NCBI GenBank assembly: GCA_029260395.1
Contig: JAJDDJ010000001.1
Location: 124,001 to 188,000 of the forward strand
Source: Phycisphaerales bacterium
GTDB lineage: Bacteria > Planctomycetota > Phycisphaerae > Phycisphaerales > UBA1924
Length of the DNA stretch: 64,000 nucleotides
Direction of reading: 5' to 3'
Below the pieces are notes generated by a model. It saw only the letters and a program-made list of their open reading frames with translations. It was not told the DNA's origin and did not search any database. A program made the translations under genes and the position numbers. Of this stretch, positions 19,301-27,685 are shown in pieces; positions within the stretch are counted from its first letter, which is position 1, and the number at the start of each line of letters is the position of its first letter.

Positions 19301-19553
19301 AGACCCGGGCACGCTGCTGGTCCTGCGCCCCGATGGGCTGCACGCCGTCGCCATGACCAATGACTCCAGCGCACCGTTTGGTGAGAGCACGCTGATCGCG
19401 CCCATGACCACATCCCCGGGCAGCCCCCGCGAGTTCGACGCCGCACCCGACGGCTCGTGGCTTCTGCTGCCCGTCGCCGACGACCAATCGCGCAGCGAGG
19501 TTCGCGTGATCGTCAACTTCGACGACCTCGTCAGAAGCAGACTCGCGCAGTAG
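16356..19553 (+). CDS. Membrane Ser/Thr protein kinase with beta-propeller-like C-terminal domain
   Basis: A 1065-residue Hanks-type kinase. A Pro-rich N-terminal tail of ~130 residues precedes the kinase domain (~132-410): GRGGMGVVYLG loop, AIKVL Lys, HRDLKPGNVKI catalytic loop, VLDFGLAK, and GTAGYMSPEQARG. One membrane helix at ~450 (WAMAGLSVAVAAMVTAALVM) is followed by about 590 extracytoplasmic residues with recurring units such as FFSPDSQQLGLI, STPSPDDKSFAFV and LHGWNADGSRLYLSG, resembling the TolB/PD40 beta-propeller repeats often fused to planctomycete kinases. An extracellular ligand is inferred. No phosphatase or substrate gene is adjacent. Confidence 0.93.
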   Translation: MSSEDRPNEKKPAWGSQGDPPTPPPRPAHSESDFEAETYIGPAPGAGSTPPPKPPSPTKPPNQATVPASAAPGKPGAWSSTGSTIVGGKGGGKKPGGTISDSWDQSANAETVPPGGRADSGFGTVGTLDRGRIGPYPLEREVGRGGMGVVYLGRDEKLGRPVAIKVLPDMFAQHPERLARFEREARLLASLNHANIASIYELGEDNGSRYLTLEYVPGLTLSERLQAGALPMDEAMHICAQIAEGLEAAHEKGVIHRDLKPGNVKITPEGIVKVLDFGLAKSSGPDSSADAPPDSPTGSIGDTQEGMILGTAGYMSPEQARGRALDKRTDVWSFGCVLFECLTGRSPFSSDTISDTIALILRTDPEWSVLPPEVPDRVRELLQRCFIKDPKRRLRDLGEARIELQQAHESLSSFGGTTSTASGTAVAQAAPSRATTVAGGAGIESWWQYVPWAMAGLSVAVAAMVTAALVMQKDSPTNSGSASVAGVIRFSTSLPAGVAATSRDIAPLVGVSDDERWLVVSAEQDGRRQLFARAFDRDTFEPIDGLTSATSPFFSPDSQQLGLIRPGSIARVPIGALERGGPGGATSIVDGIRGEIAGATWTDAGAVVFAVTTGSAKGLYRAAAESSTRGGVLVLAAGQEEEFVSPHAVRGSPDLLVYTVRTPAGPSVRWLSLDDPAKGGTVLERGSTGYVIGKGTERFMVYAVGNSLLAQAVRVNSSSGISASGGVQTIAEGLASESEVSQYAVSDDGLLTYLPQGQAQRQVRGIALAQDPAAANTATAAAAGMSGVAGVGGAVQIDPNDATRFAFISNDPAAPVKVLRDGRPSQIRGVRGRVTSIVWRPRPGKRSTLTMSIHEGGQSMVREWDEATGQLNDLPHSDKIIGPRLHGWNADGSRLYLSGETGVTGRDLFEISDSTHNRTSTIEGDEFDSTPSPDDKSFAFVLRDEGVPRVHVKGRIDNADALVLPGEPSWSPLWIKASAEGSDPGTLLVLRPDGLHAVAMTNDSSAPFGESTLIAPMTTSPGSPREFDAAPDGSWLLLPVADDQSRSEVRVIVNFDDLVRSRLAQ

Positions 19554-19579
19554 CCCCACCGCTCTCACCGGCTCCCGCC

Positions 19580-20143
19580 ATGACTTCCATCACCGAGGCC
19601 AAGCCCGCTCCCGCTTACGAGGAAACCGCTGTGCGCCGCGTCACCATCATTACAACCGGCGGCACGATCGAGAAGGTCTACGACGAGTCCACAGGCGGGC
19701 TCGCCAACAAGCGTTCCATCATCCGCTCCATGCTCAACCGCCTGCGCCTCGAAGGTACCGAGACCAACATCGTCGAGCTGATGAGCAAGGACAGCCTCGA
19801 GTTCGACGACCGCGACCGAGAGCGGATCATCGAGTGCGTGCGCACGTACGGGGCCGAGGATGCCGACTGCAAGGGCGTCGTGATCCTCCACGGCACGGAC
19901 ACGCTGCACCTGACCGGCGAGGCGTTGCACAAGGCGCTCCCGAGGCCCACGCTACCCGTTGTGCTCACCGGCGCGATGAGGCCCTACGAGATGAAGCGCT
20001 CCGACGCTCTGCAGAATCTGACCGAGGCGATGTTCGCGACCTCCGCGCTCGAGCCCGGCGTGTACTGCGCGTTCCACGGCCGATCACTCCGGTTCCCCGG
20101 CGTGGTCAAGGACCGCGAGCGGTACACGTTCATGAAGCCTTGA
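19580..20143 (+). CDS. Asparaginase-family single-domain protein
   Basis: A 187-residue protein equal to the N-terminal catalytic half of L-asparaginase: TIITTGGTIEKVYDE carries the nucleophile Thr, and VVILHGTDTLHLTGEAL carries the second Thr-Asp pair; VVLTGAMRPYEMKRSDAL follows. Normal asparaginases have ~330 residues with a C-terminal domain that completes the dimer active site; here the ORF stops at 20143 and no continuation is seen in other frames. Stand-alone versions exist in planctomycetes, so this may be a native short form. Activity is uncertain. It lies 26 nt after the kinase gene, so the two may be co-transcribed. Confidence 0.82.
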   Translation: MTSITEAKPAPAYEETAVRRVTIITTGGTIEKVYDESTGGLANKRSIIRSMLNRLRLEGTETNIVELMSKDSLEFDDRDRERIIECVRTYGAEDADCKGVVILHGTDTLHLTGEALHKALPRPTLPVVLTGAMRPYEMKRSDALQNLTEAMFATSALEPGVYCAFHGRSLRFPGVVKDRERYTFMKP

Positions 20144-20783
20144 TTGGTCCTAGGCCGCACTCAGGACAACGTGCGAGGCCGGATGCGAAGTAGCCACATG
20201 CCTCGCACTGCCCACGATGCCTGCGAATAGATCTGCGAATCGCGCCGGCCCCGATGAGCAGCGCGAACCAAACGGCTCCGAAAGCGATCGAGTTGCATGC
20301 AAGGCCGAGCCACATCAGCTTGAGCGGCAGCACGCGCTGATGTCCCCACGGCAGCACAACGCCATCGTCAATCGGCGCGTACCAACGGATGCTACTCCAC
20401 GACATCGCGGGCATCGGCTAACCGACTCTCACGACTCGCATGCTCTTGCCGTTAGGCCGGTCTGACGGAAGCTGAGACCACCACAGCGGTTCGCCCGCAG
20501 GCTGCCGTGCCGACTCGCTCCATCGCATCCTCGTGTTACCGGGATTGACGGAGGTCCAAGACGCAAAATCCATGAGCGGCGTTGAACGACAGGACCAGCG
20601 TTCTTCCCACCCTTCGCCAGTGTTCCAAGCAGCACGCGGAGTCCGATGGCTGGACTGGCCATCGCGCCATTGCTGCACGGGTTCCAGAATGGAAGCCGCG
20701 ACTGCACTTAGAGCCAGCGTCGTGCCTACTCCCGAGAGCAGCACACACGCCAGAGCTCGCATCCAGTGTGTCTTGCACCGCAT
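20130..20783 (-). pseudogene. Zinc-ribbon membrane protein gene with one in-frame amber codon
   Basis: From the ATG at 20783 a 121-codon ORF (N-terminal membrane helix RALACVLLSGVGTTLALSAVAA) runs to TAG at 20420-20418 and continues in the same frame through PMPAMSWSS, a second helix (MWLGLACNSIAFGAVWFALL), Arg-rich IRRSIRRHRGQ and the ribbon CEACGYFASGLARCPECG, to the stop at 20130. The two halves together match a common planctomycete family of about 215 residues. The TAG sits between Gly and Pro, where such proteins often have Trp (GWP), so one TGG-to-TAG change explains it. It is either a recent nonsense mutation or a base-call error. Overlaps the asparaginase-like 3' end by 14 nt. Confidence 0.7.
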
Positions 20784-20822
20784 GCCGAGAGTTTATCGTG
20801 AACGAGCCCGGGCTCCGCCGAA

Positions 20823-21167
20823 TCAGCCCGTGATGGCGGTGATCTTCACTGTCGTGTAGCGCTGGCGGTGGCCCGTCTTGCGGCGGTAGCCCTTCTTGGC
20901 CCGGAACTTGTGGATGTAGAGCTTGTCGCCCTTGGTCATCGGCTCGACGACCTCAGCGGTCACCGAAGCGCCAGCAAGGTAGGGCAGGCCGATGTTGGCC
21001 TTGCCCGAGGCGTCCGCTGCGGTATCACCCACGAGCAGCACGCGGTCGAAGGTGATGGCTTCGCCTTCGCTGGCCTCGCCGCCCTTGTAAAGATCGATGA
21101 GGATGGTCTCGTCGGCGAGAACCTTGCGCTGGCCGCCGGACTCTTCGATGATGGCGTACTGGGCCAT
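20823..21167 (-). CDS. rplU: 50S ribosomal protein L21
   Basis: A 114-residue L21: MAQYAIIEESGGQRKVLADE, TFDRVLLVGD, ASVTAEVVEPMTKGDKLYIHKFRAKKGY-type strand, and YRRKTGHRQRYTTVKITAI, the conserved C-terminal rRNA-binding signature. The ATG at 21167 gives the standard N-terminus; GGAG lies 8-10 nt upstream. Unlike in most bacteria, rpmA (L27) does not follow; the next gene downstream is the amber-interrupted membrane gene. Confidence 0.96.
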   Translation of the reverse strand: MAQYAIIEESGGQRKVLADETILIDLYKGGEASEGEAITFDRVLLVGDTAADASGKANIGLPYLAGASVTAEVVEPMTKGDKLYIHKFRAKKGYRRKTGHRQRYTTVKITAITG

Positions 21168-21301
21168 GTGGCTGCTCCAATGCCGCGCGGATGGACGGGG
21201 CGGGGTGCATCGGGCACCCCGGGCTTTCAAGACCCGGTCCGCAGTCGGGCCAGCATGGTAGGCCGGGCCAGGAGGCCTGGTCTCGCTTTTGAACCCTGCG
21301 A

Positions 21302-23191
21302 TCAGACCCCCGCGGGGGCCTTGTCCTTGGACTGGCGTTCGTCCCGCCTGCGAGCCCCGTGGTCAAGCACCCGTTTACGGATGCGGATGCTCTTGGGCGT
21401 GATCTCAACCGCCTCGTCGTCCTCGATGTACTCGAGAGCCGACTCCAGCCCGATCTGCCGGGGGGCCTTGAGGGTCACGAACGATTCCTTGTTGGCGCTG
21501 CGGATGTTGTTCAGCTGCTTCTCGCGGGTGATGTTTACCACGAGGTCATTGTCCCGGCTGTTCTCCCCCACTACCTGACCGGCGTAGACCCGGTCGCCCG
21601 GCTTCACATACAAAATGCCACGGTCGGCCAAGCCCTCGACCGCGTGGCCCGTGACCTGTCCGGACTCGATGGCGATGAGCACGCCGTTGTTGCGGGCCAG
21701 CCGCTCGCCGCTGACGGGCACGTATTTGTCGAAGCTGTGGTGCAGAATGGCCTGGCCTTGAGTGGCGGTCATCAGCCGGCTCCGAAGGCCGATCAACGCC
21801 CGGCTGGCGATGCGGAAGACCATGTGCGAGGTATCGGTGCCGCGCGGCTCCATATTGACCAGTTCGCCCTTGCGCGCGCCGACCATCTCCATCACCGGGC
21901 CAACCGCGCTCTCGGGTGCTTCCACAACCAGTTCCTCGATCGGCTCGTGGACCACGCCGTCGATGTCCTTGAGAATCACGATCGGCCGTCCGACTGCTAG
22001 CTCGTAGCCTTCTCGCCGCATGGTCTCCAGCAGGATGCCAAGGTGCAGGATGCCGCGCCCCGAGACAATCGATTCATCCGTCGAGCCGCCCGGCGCCACA
22101 CGCAGCGCGACGTTGCGTTCAAGCTCCTTGGTGAGCCGATCCTTGATCTGCCGGCTCGTGACGAACTTGCCCTCCTGGCCCGCGAATGGCGAGTCGTTCA
22201 CTCGGAACGTCATCGAGATCGTCGGCTCGTCGATCGTCACCGATGGCAGCGCGACCGGTGAATCCGGGTCGGCGATCGTGTCGCCGATGTCCACGCCCTC
22301 GAGCCCGGGCACCGCGCACAGGTCGCCCGCGCGCACCTCGGGAGTATCCACTCGGCCCAGGCCCTCGAATCGCTGGAGCTTGGTGACGCGCGAAGTCTTC
22401 CGCGAGCCGTCACGCTTCATCAGCACCACCGTCTGCCCCGAGCGCAGCACGCCCGCGTACACACGCCCGATGCCGATGCGTCCCGTGTAGTCGGAGTAAT
22501 CGAGCGTCGTCACCAGCATCTGCAGCGGCTTCTGGTCGTCGTCCTTGGGCTCGGGCACGTGCTCGATGATCGCTTCGAACACGGGGCGGAGCGTTCCCGG
22601 TGTGCTGGTGTCGGCGGTCTCCCGGCTCGACCAGCCGGCCTTGGCCGAGGCGTACACCACAGGGAACTCCAGCGCGTGGTCTTCTGCACCCAAGTCCACG
22701 AGCAGGTCGAACACCTGGTTGATCACACGCTTGGGCTCGGCATCGGGCCGGTCGCACTTGTTGAGCACGACCACCGGAAGCAATCCCGCTTCGAGCGCCT
22801 TGCCCAGCACGAATCGCGTCTGTGGCATCGGCCCTTCGAACGCATCAACAATCAGCAGGCACCCATCGGCCATGCGTAGCACGCGCTCGACCTCACCGCC
22901 GAAGTCCGCGTGGCCCGGCGTGTCAATCACGTTGATGCGGTAGTGCTTGCCCGCCTCGTCCGCGTAGTTGATCGCGCAGTTCTTCGACAGGATCGTGATG
23001 CCGCGCTCGCGTTCGAGCGGGTTGGAATCCATGATGAGCCCGTGCTGGCCGCCCTCGAGCTTCTCGAGTTCGCCCACACGGAAGTTGCCCGACTGCTTGA
23101 GCAGTTGGTCCACGAGCGTGGTCTTGCCGTGGTCTACGTGTGCGATGATCGCCACGTTGCGGATGGGGCTGGTCTCGCTCGAAGGGGGCAT
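21302..23191 (-). CDS. typA: Translational GTPase TypA/BipA
   Basis: Ribosome-associated GTPase important for growth under stress and for 50S assembly. The 629 residues include G1 [10 protein letters not shown], switch [10 protein letters not shown]3 [13 protein letters not shown]4 NKCDRPDAE and G5 YASAKAGW, then the domains II/III/V pattern with [11 protein letters not shown] and [18 protein letters not shown], and the TypA-specific C-terminus [19 protein letters not shown]. The ATG at 23191 has AGGAG 9 nt upstream; a longer frame upstream lacks GTPase-family sequence. A TACAGT -10 candidate is at 23283-23288 on this strand. Confidence 0.96.
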   Translation of the reverse strand: MPPSSETSPIRNVAIIAHVDHGKTTLVDQLLKQSGNFRVGELEKLEGGQHGLIMDSNPLERERGITILSKNCAINYADEAGKHYRINVIDTPGHADFGGEVERVLRMADGCLLIVDAFEGPMPQTRFVLGKALEAGLLPVVVLNKCDRPDAEPKRVINQVFDLLVDLGAEDHALEFPVVYASAKAGWSSRETADTSTPGTLRPVFEAIIEHVPEPKDDDQKPLQMLVTTLDYSDYTGRIGIGRVYAGVLRSGQTVVLMKRDGSRKTSRVTKLQRFEGLGRVDTPEVRAGDLCAVPGLEGVDIGDTIADPDSPVALPSVTIDEPTISMTFRVNDSPFAGQEGKFVTSRQIKDRLTKELERNVALRVAPGGSTDESIVSGRGILHLGILLETMRREGYELAVGRPIVILKDIDGVVHEPIEELVVEAPESAVGPVMEMVGARKGELVNMEPRGTDTSHMVFRIASRALIGLRSRLMTATQGQAILHHSFDKYVPVSGERLARNNGVLIAIESGQVTGHAVEGLADRGILYVKPGDRVYAGQVVGENSRDNDLVVNITREKQLNNIRSANKESFVTLKAPRQIGLESALEYIEDDEAVEITPKSIRIRKRVLDHGARRRDERQSKDKAPAGV

Positions 23192-23544
23192 GGTCTCGGA
23201 CTCCTGAAGCCGCATCGTTTGAGCGGCTCGGCAAGGCTGCGGGCTTGGACTGGGTTGGCCCGGCGGCATTGCCAGACCCCTGACTGTAGCTAGCCCCGAT
23301 CCACCGCCGCTGGCTCGACTCCTGGCGGTCAGAGCCTCTCGGACCCAGCAACGCCCGAGAAGCCCGCCTGCCGCCCGCACCAACCCGCCAAGACCTACAG
23401 CAGACCGGCCGGCAGAAATCGTGAGACCCATCGGCTGGAGACCCGGTCCGCGCCGCGCATGGTGTCCATCGGCGGGGCCATGGTTGGCCCGCTCACTCGA
23501 TGCTCGGCAGCGCCCATCGCTGCCACCACGAAATGAGAAGAACT
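23192..23544. other. 353-bp divergent intergenic region
   Basis: Lies between typA (minus) and a secreted-protein gene (plus). Only a typA Shine-Dalgarno sequence, a minus-strand TACAGT -10 candidate at 23283-23288, and a GAGAAG Shine-Dalgarno sequence just before 23545 stand out. No tRNA, strong hairpin or credible ORF was seen. Confidence 0.5.
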
Positions 23545-24336
23545 ATGGATATCGCCCTTCGCCGGGCAGCTGGTGCTCTAGCGCTCGCTGCGGGTCTGCT
23601 CACCACCTCGGCCGCCCAGGCGGACATCGTGCTCTACGAGGACGATTTCGAGACCGGGCCCATCAAAAGCGTATGGAGCCACAACGCCAAGCTCACGACG
23701 CACTCGAGCTTCACCACCTTCAACGGTCGGCACAGCCTCGAACAGATCGCCATCGTCATCCCGCTCGACAAGGCCCTCATCACGCCCAACAAAGACTCGG
23801 GGGGTGACACCGGCGGCGGAGGTGGTGGTGACACAGGCGGAGGCGGTGGAAGTGGCGGCGGGGGTGGCTCCGGCGGCGGAGGAGGCGATGGGGGCGGAGG
23901 CAACAGCGGAGGCGGGAACAACGGCCCCAAGACAAGCTTCTGGATCGAGTTCGACCTCTACATCCTCGACTCATGGGACGGCAACGCACCCCACGGCGCC
24001 GACTTCTTCGAGGTCACCATCAACGACCGTGTCGCGTTTCTTGAGACCTTTGACAACCACGGCGGGCCGCAGACATTCCGCGCACCTGATGTCGCTGGCC
24101 ACCTCGGCTACCACCATATGTTTACCGACGCGATCTACCGCGACATCCGCGTGCCGCTCGAACTGCTCGAAGGCGAGGACCGGCTCAAGATCGAGTTCCG
24201 AGGCATCGACCTGCAGGGCTTCGTCGACGAGTCGTTCGGCATCGACAACATCAGCGTAATGGCCGTGCCCGCACCGGGTGCCGCGATGCTCGGGCTTGCC
24301 GCTGCGGGTCTGGGTGCTGGCAGACGCCGGCCGTAA
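23545..24336 (+). CDS. Secreted Gly-rich protein with PEP-CTERM-like (PAP) tail
   Basis: A 263-residue secreted protein: signal peptide (RRAAGALALAAGLLTTSAAQA), a beta-rich segment, a low-complexity Gly/Ser/Asp linker of about 40 residues (about 23800-23930, GGGGGSGGGGGSGGGGG-type), a second beta-rich region starting SFWIEFDLYILDSWDGNAPH, and the tail VPAPGAAMLGLAAAGLG followed by RRRP. The body resembles a carbohydrate- or surface-binding beta-sandwich, interrupted by the Gly tract. GAGAAG precedes the ATG at 23545. It converges with the next gene, leaving 3 bp. Function unknown. Confidence 0.75.
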   Translation: MDIALRRAAGALALAAGLLTTSAAQADIVLYEDDFETGPIKSVWSHNAKLTTHSSFTTFNGRHSLEQIAIVIPLDKALITPNKDSGGDTGGGGGGDTGGGGGSGGGGGSGGGGGDGGGGNSGGGNNGPKTSFWIEFDLYILDSWDGNAPHGADFFEVTINDRVAFLETFDNHGGPQTFRAPDVAGHLGYHHMFTDAIYRDIRVPLELLEGEDRLKIEFRGIDLQGFVDESFGIDNISVMAVPAPGAAMLGLAAAGLGAGRRRP

Positions 24337-24339
24337 CGG

Positions 24340-25806
24340 TCAGTCGGCGGCGGGCTCAGCCAGATCCAGCCGCAGGCGTGCGCGCAGTTGTTCGCCGTGC
24401 TGAGCAACGCGCCACGCCAGACTCTCGATCGCGCCGGCAACCCCAATAGACTCGGGCACCGGGGCGAGTTCGCGCAAGAACGAGGCGAGCAACTCGCGAG
24501 GCCTGAGTCGGCCGTGGGTTAGCAAGCGTTCGCCCTCGACTGCACCGAGTAACGAAGCCATCGCCGCGTGTTCGAGCACGAGTGGCGCGAGCCGAGCATC
24601 CGCATCGCTCGATGCCGCGATCACGAGCCACCGCCGCTCATCGACTTCGGCCGGCGGGGTAGCCCAAGCGACCGATTCCAGCGGCACCCGGCCGAAGGCG
24701 GCGGCCGTCTTGCAGCCTGACGTGCGCACCGCATCGGGCAGTTCGCCCGCAAACGCTGTCGCCCCAGCCTTCGATTCAAGCACCGCGTCGGCCCGTTCGA
24801 GGGCCGATGGAGGCCGCTCAGTCTGCGCTGACACGATGACTCCGATCGCATCTCCCTCGCGATACACCGCAACGCCACGCGGTGAATCCAAGGGCGTCAC
24901 GCAGCTCCACAGCGCCGCGCCGACAGCGCTACCGGTAAACGCTTCCAGCAAGGGCTGGTCACGCCACGGCAGAGCCCACACGACCGCGAGCTCGCCTTCT
25001 GGTCTTGGTTCGATCAGCGCGGGAAGCGTCGCGCCGCCCTCAGCGTCTGCGATTCCTGAGAGCCACGCCGTCGCGGGCTCGGCCCGAGCCTCCACGTCCC
25101 AGCCGGCTGCATCCGAGTTCGCCCACGCGAGCACCGCCCGAGAGCGCTCGGGCTGTTGCACAAACACCGCGATCGAGCCCATAGCCGCGCCCTTGAACAG
25201 CCCGCTGTGCTTGCTCTTGATGAGCGGCAGCGGCCCGTCGGGAGCGCCCATGATCGTCCCGACCATCACATCGAACAGTTCGCTGGCACGGGCCGGGCCA
25301 AGCAGGGCCCACGCGGTTCCCGTGTTCGGGTTGATCGGTGAAACAGTAAACTCAAACGATCGGCGTTCGAGCCCCTGTACGGGCAACGTCGAGCTAATCC
25401 GCAGCGGCTTGGCATCGAGCTGGCTTGGCAGCTGCTTGGCTGTTTCGCGGTCGACCTCGCTGAGCACCACCCAGTGCGGTGCGCCCTCCCGCTCGCGGAT
25501 CACCAGTGTCGCGCGACGGCCAAGCAACCGATCGAACGCGACCTCCGCCGGCTCGCCGAGCCTGGCTGCCAATTCGTCGAACGCGGGCCTTGTCTCCTGC
25601 GCCCAGCCCCACTCCTGCAGCGCCTGCACCAGCGGGCTCTCCCCGCGCAACAGTGGCGTGGCACCTTCGACACTCAACGCCATCTGCACCGTCTCGGGCA
25701 GCAACGCGATGTTCCGCACCGCCTGCTGACCGAGCGCAAGAGACGGCGACGACGCGAGCACGAGCGTCAGCCAGCAGAGCACATGATGAAGAGAACGTAC
25801 GGTCAC
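24340..25806 (-). CDS. Secreted protein of unknown function, third gene of sigma-factor operon
   Basis: A 488-residue exported protein with signal peptide LCWLTLVLASSPSLALGQQ, then regular alpha/beta segments (ALLPETVQMALSVEGATPLL, DRLLGRRATLVIREREGAP, AVVWALPWRDQPLLEAF). I do not recognise the family; there is no catalytic motif or membrane anchor after the signal. The start is GTG at 25806. It follows the putative anti-sigma gene by 27 nt, so it is probably transcribed from the ECF sigma promoter and may be part of the sensed or regulated envelope function. Confidence 0.65.
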   Translation of the reverse strand: MTVRSLHHVLCWLTLVLASSPSLALGQQAVRNIALLPETVQMALSVEGATPLLRGESPLVQALQEWGWAQETRPAFDELAARLGEPAEVAFDRLLGRRATLVIREREGAPHWVVLSEVDRETAKQLPSQLDAKPLRISSTLPVQGLERRSFEFTVSPINPNTGTAWALLGPARASELFDVMVGTIMGAPDGPLPLIKSKHSGLFKGAAMGSIAVFVQQPERSRAVLAWANSDAAGWDVEARAEPATAWLSGIADAEGGATLPALIEPRPEGELAVVWALPWRDQPLLEAFTGSAVGAALWSCVTPLDSPRGVAVYREGDAIGVIVSAQTERPPSALERADAVLESKAGATAFAGELPDAVRTSGCKTAAAFGRVPLESVAWATPPAEVDERRWLVIAASSDADARLAPLVLEHAAMASLLGAVEGERLLTHGRLRPRELLASFLRELAPVPESIGVAGAIESLAWRVAQHGEQLRARLRLDLAEPAAD

Positions 25807-25833
25807 TCGGCGAGTTGTACCCGCTCGACGGGC

Positions 25834-26772
25834 CTAGCGGGGCAGGTCCGTAGGAAAACGCGCCGGCTCGGGTGCCGCGGGAGTCCACTCGAACCGCTGC
25901 ACGTTTCGGCTGCTTTCCAAAGCCCATGGATCGGGGACCGGGAATCGGCCCATCGAAACGAACCCGGGCGAGGCGAACGAAGCCCCTATCCCCACGCTGT
26001 CAGTGCGGAACGCGCGGGCCTCTGGCTGAGGAAGGCTCGCTGCGTCACGTCGGGTGATCGTGATCTGAATATTGAGCGGCATCGGCTGATTCGGACCAGC
26101 CGCGACTGCGGTGAGGTACCTCGCCTGCGCGGGTGCCTGCAAGCCCCCCTTGATCGCAGCCAGCTTGGCACGGAGCTCGGCTTCTGAGGGCTCGCCGGAC
26201 TGCGAGGCCGCCCACTGGCCGCTTACACGCGGCGCGAGTTCCATACGGCCGTACGCCAATTCGGTCTCGACGTTGTCCTCGGCTTGTGGTGCAGCAACCC
26301 AGGTGCGAAGTGTTTCCCTGACCGCGGTCGTGACACGCTCAACATCGTTCGTCGTCGAGGCTGTCAGCCTGGTAACCGGCTCGCTGTCGCCGCGGATCGA
26401 TACGCCAAGGCCCGTGTGCTCGGCAAACGCGAACAGCCCCAACGTGACCATGAGCCCAGCTGCGAGCGAGCCACGCACCGCCGACACCCGGCCGCGCGTG
26501 CGCCTGGAAGCGAACCCTCGCTTGGCGTGTACCCGAACGAGAATCTCGCTCGTCTGGTCCGGCACATCGAGGTCCTCGCGGAACTGCTCGGTCGTGTGCC
26601 GAAGCATCGCAAGCTCACGCCACGATTCGCCCGGTGCATCTGCCTCGCCAAGGCGCTCCGCGGGCTCATCGCCATCGAGAATCGCATCGATCAGCCGATC
26701 GAGATCGGCGATCGAATCCTGCGACGATTCGTTCATCGGTTCATCGGAATGTGGTTCCAGCGGCTGACTCAC
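25834..26772 (-). CDS. Single-pass membrane protein, putative anti-sigma factor
   Basis: A 312-residue protein: acidic N-terminal region (DSIADLDRLIDAILDGDEPA, WRELAMLRHTTEQFREDL) of the type that can clamp a sigma factor, a basic stretch (RRTRGR), one membrane helix (SLAAGLMVTLGLFAFAEH) near residue 105, and an extracytoplasmic part. No HCxxC zinc motif is seen, so it is not a classic ZAS-type anti-sigma. It lies 6 nt after the ECF sigma gene, which is the main argument for the role. Start GTG at 26772; an ATG 12 codons in is an alternative. Confidence 0.6.
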   Translation of the reverse strand: MSQPLEPHSDEPMNESSQDSIADLDRLIDAILDGDEPAERLGEADAPGESWRELAMLRHTTEQFREDLDVPDQTSEILVRVHAKRGFASRRTRGRVSAVRGSLAAGLMVTLGLFAFAEHTGLGVSIRGDSEPVTRLTASTTNDVERVTTAVRETLRTWVAAPQAEDNVETELAYGRMELAPRVSGQWAASQSGEPSEAELRAKLAAIKGGLQAPAQARYLTAVAAGPNQPMPLNIQITITRRDAASLPQPEARAFRTDSVGIGASFASPGFVSMGRFPVPDPWALESSRNVQRFEWTPAAPEPARFPTDLPR

Positions 26773-26778
26773 GCTGCG

Positions 26779-27438
26779 TTACCCCTGTTGCCTTTCGCCT
26801 GACCTATGACTTGCCCCGCCGTCTGTATCAAAGTGTGGATCGGCCATAATGTGCTCGCCCATCGTCGCGGAGACATGACCGCGCGATGCACGCTCAGACT
26901 CGAGCACGCTCCGCAGCCTCCGCCGCCCGCGATGCAGGTGGCTCTTGACCGTGCCCTCGGGCATCGACATGTGACGAGCGATCAGCGCGATCGACCAATC
27001 CATCTGATGGAACAGCACCACCACCTCACGCTGCTCAGGTGAGAGCGTCTGTAACGCGCCCAGAAGATCGACCTTGGCGCAGTCCAGCGCATCATCCGCA
27101 GCGACACCGTCCTCAGGCCGCTCCCACTTGCCGCTTCGGCTTGCCACGATGTCGGTGTCATACGCGGGCTTGAGCTTCTGGCAAGCGTTCACATACAGCC
27201 GGCGTGCGATCGTGAACAGCCACGTGCTGAAGCGGTACCGCTCATCGAAGCGGTCGAGGTGCGTGAGCGCACGCACGAACGCCTCCTGAACCGTGTCCTC
27301 GGCGACTTCGGGACGGCCACACATCCGAAGCATGTAGGCGTAGAGCGACGGCTGGTGCGCCCTGATCAGGGCACCCGCAGCGTCCTTGTCGCCCTTGGCG
27401 GCCTTGCGAATAAGATTGCGTTCCTCGATGCGTTCCAT
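26779..27438 (-). CDS. ECF-type RNA polymerase sigma factor
   Basis: A 219-residue alternative sigma factor. Region 2 is visible as VAEDTVQEAFVRALTHLDRF and RFSTWLFTIARRLYVNAC (-10 recognition), region 4 as LQTLSPEQREVVVLFHQMD and MSMPEGTVKSHLHRGRRRLR (helix-turn-helix for -35). A C-terminal ~30-residue tail is extra. The ATG at 27438 has GGAGG at ideal spacing, so it is preferred over TTG at 27462; a TACCTT -10-like box lies just upstream. It heads an operon with a membrane protein and a secreted protein. Confidence 0.93.
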   Translation of the reverse strand: MERIEERNLIRKAAKGDKDAAGALIRAHQPSLYAYMLRMCGRPEVAEDTVQEAFVRALTHLDRFDERYRFSTWLFTIARRLYVNACQKLKPAYDTDIVASRSGKWERPEDGVAADDALDCAKVDLLGALQTLSPEQREVVVLFHQMDWSIALIARHMSMPEGTVKSHLHRGRRRLRSVLESERASRGHVSATMGEHIMADPHFDTDGGASHRSGERQQG

Positions 27439-27617
27439 GGCTTTGCCTCCGCTGACCACCAAGGTACCACACCCCGGCGGCGGGGTTGCCCTGATTTTGT
27501 GCCGAGTGACCCTCTTGTTACGAGCTGTTACGAGCGGGTCACGGCTTCTCTACGTCCACACACGGGTTACTCCGAGTTCAGACGCTTTGTTTGCCTTTCA
27601 GGTCCGAACGCATGCCA

Positions 27618-27653
27618 AAAAGCACAACAACCGCCCGAAAGGACGGTTGTTGT
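27618..27653 (-). terminator. Rho-independent terminator of the B12-fold protein gene
   Basis: A strong hairpin: 10-bp stem ACAACAACCG/CGGTTGTTGT (27624-27633 with 27644-27653), extended by two G-C pairs after a mismatch, with a tetraloop. Read on the minus strand it is followed by GCTTTTT. It sits about 30 nt past the stop at 27686. Confidence 0.9.
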
Positions 27654-27685
27654 TTGGGAACATGGAGAATAAACGGCCGGGAGGC

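Noticed and set aside
23800..23930. Gly-rich repeat tract as a mobile or regulatory repeat
   Set aside because: It is coding low-complexity linker in frame with a signal-peptide protein, not a DNA element.
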